In this document: positions 13,929 to 14,331 of the stretch, in pieces
Position numbering within the stretch: position 1 is the first letter of the stretch
Layout of the letters: every line of letters begins with the position of its first letter
NCBI GenBank assembly: GCA_964543525.1
Contig: CAZIYW010000131.1
Coordinates: 1-14,331 of the forward strand
Direction: 5' to 3'
DNA: 14,331 nucleotides
Source: CBDVBE01 sp964543525
Lineage (GTDB): Bacteria > Fibrobacterota > Chitinivibrionia > Chitinivibrionales > JANQEN01
Position numbers and translations under genes: made by a program
The notes under the pieces: generated by a model
Seen by the model: the letters and a program-made list of their open reading frames with translations, nothing else
Told to the model about the DNA's origin: nothing
Database searches by the model: none

Positions 13929-14242
13929 TTATATTCCGGAAACAAGATGAAAACCAACCATCAGGAAATAATAGCTTTGCCAACTCAAATATATCAGCAG
14001 GTTCAATATCTCCCTGTAAAAGCACAACCGAGATATCACGGCTATTTCCTTTTATGCCTCCTTGCAATGATATATGAACAAAGCTACATGGTTTATCATA
14101 TTAATCATTCGTTTTACGATATTTTCCTGATGTGATACTGCAAATTGGAAGGCGCAATGCCATTTTTCCGGCAGAAGGCTTTCCGCGTTAAACCGCCGGA
14201 CTTATAAGATAAAACAAGGTCTTTTGTGTTATGAGGCGTCAA
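13909..14242 (-). pseudogene. IS66 tnpA remnant, frameshifted
   Basis: Read leftward, the first segment (14242-14114) gives a helix-turn-helix string, SGGLTRKAFCRKNGIAPSNL, typical of IS66 TnpA (SGL...FCR..GLS.S). It stops at 14114. The C-terminal half is found in another frame (14100-13909): RDISVVLLQGDIEPADIFEL and then AKLLFPDGW, matching the usual TnpA beta-strand plus helix ending. The total is about 105 residues, close to a complete TnpA, but the frame shift and stop make it inactive. A TTG at 14242 after GGGAGAG may have been the original start. It overlaps the tnpB remnant, as these genes do in IS66 elements. Confidence 0.65.
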
Positions 14243-14276
14243 ACTCTCCCTGATAAACGTTCCGGAATAAATATGA

Positions 14277-14331
14277 TGTCGGCGGGCACCTCAAAGTGTA
14301 CCACTGATGGGCACTTAATCTGATTCAAAAT
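14277..14331 (+). mobile_element. Possible IS21-like terminus at the right edge
   Basis: From TGTCGGCGGGCACC (14277) the sequence contains AAAGTGTACCACTGATGGGC, with GGGCAC occurring twice. A TG start and GTACCACT-type subrepeats are reminiscent of IS21-family ends. No transposase is visible because the window stops. The assignment is from memory of such ends and is tentative. Confidence 0.3.

Noticed and set aside
13947..14135. Plus-strand 62-codon frame
   Set aside because: It is antisense to the IS66 tnpA remnant, whose minus-strand translation carries recognisable family motifs.

Overview
The window reads as part of a diderm (Gram-negative-type) bacterial genome of moderate to low G+C. 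It is dominated by one locus for a type II secretion / type IV pilus-like machine, transcribed rightward. The lineage cannot be fixed from the sequence. A secretin, long AT-rich spacers packed with degenerate repeats, and DNRLRE/Ig-like and FN3 surface proteins would fit environmental FCB-type bacteria such as Fibrobacterota relatives, but that is a low-confidence guess.

Layout. 1-994 (minus): the 5' part of a secreted multidomain protein gene, cut by the left edge. 995-2205: a 1.2 kb gene-free, AT-rich gap with a sigma70-like promoter, a terminator-like hairpin (together a possible small RNA) and several other inverted repeats. 2206-3726: GspE/PilB-type assembly ATPase. 3788-3931: a short element bounded by inverted TGTCATTGCGAG repeats, ending just before the next gene. 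3946-6300: a secretin with three N-terminal STN-like domains and a very charged C-terminal tail. 6301-6681: repeat-filled spacer. 6682-8253: a lipoprotein of five FN3-like domains. 8402-9793: GspL/PilN-like inner-membrane protein. 9906-10454: PilO/GspM-like. 10668-11150: PilP/GspC-like (TTG start). 11331-12722: PilX/GspK-like pseudopilin carrying a beta-solenoid-like body. 12741-13082: GspI/PilV-like pseudopilin. 13097-13672: GspJ/PilW-like pseudopilin with an unusually long leader. 13779-14331: insertion-sequence debris, namely a frameshifted IS66 tnpA, the start of an IS66 tnpB, an IS66-like terminus and a possible IS21-like end.

How they fit: the ATPase would power assembly of a short pseudopilus. 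The L/N-, O/M- and P/C-like proteins would form the inner-membrane platform and couple it to the outer-membrane secretin, and the last three genes would supply minor pseudopilins for the tip. No gspF (platform), major pseudopilin gspG or prepilin peptidase is in the window, so these must lie elsewhere. The FN3 lipoprotein is not a standard component; it may be a lineage-specific accessory factor or a surface protein. The left-edge secreted protein is a candidate substrate by proximity only.

The most unusual feature is a family of degenerate repeats. GGATATTGG-like words tend to follow stop codons and CCAATATCC-like words tend to precede start codons, so the two arms can fold back on each other. 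In two pseudopilin genes the CCAATATCC-type arm runs into the reading frame and encodes the prepilin leader. Similar encroachment by another repeat-like string is seen at the 3' end of the secretin gene.
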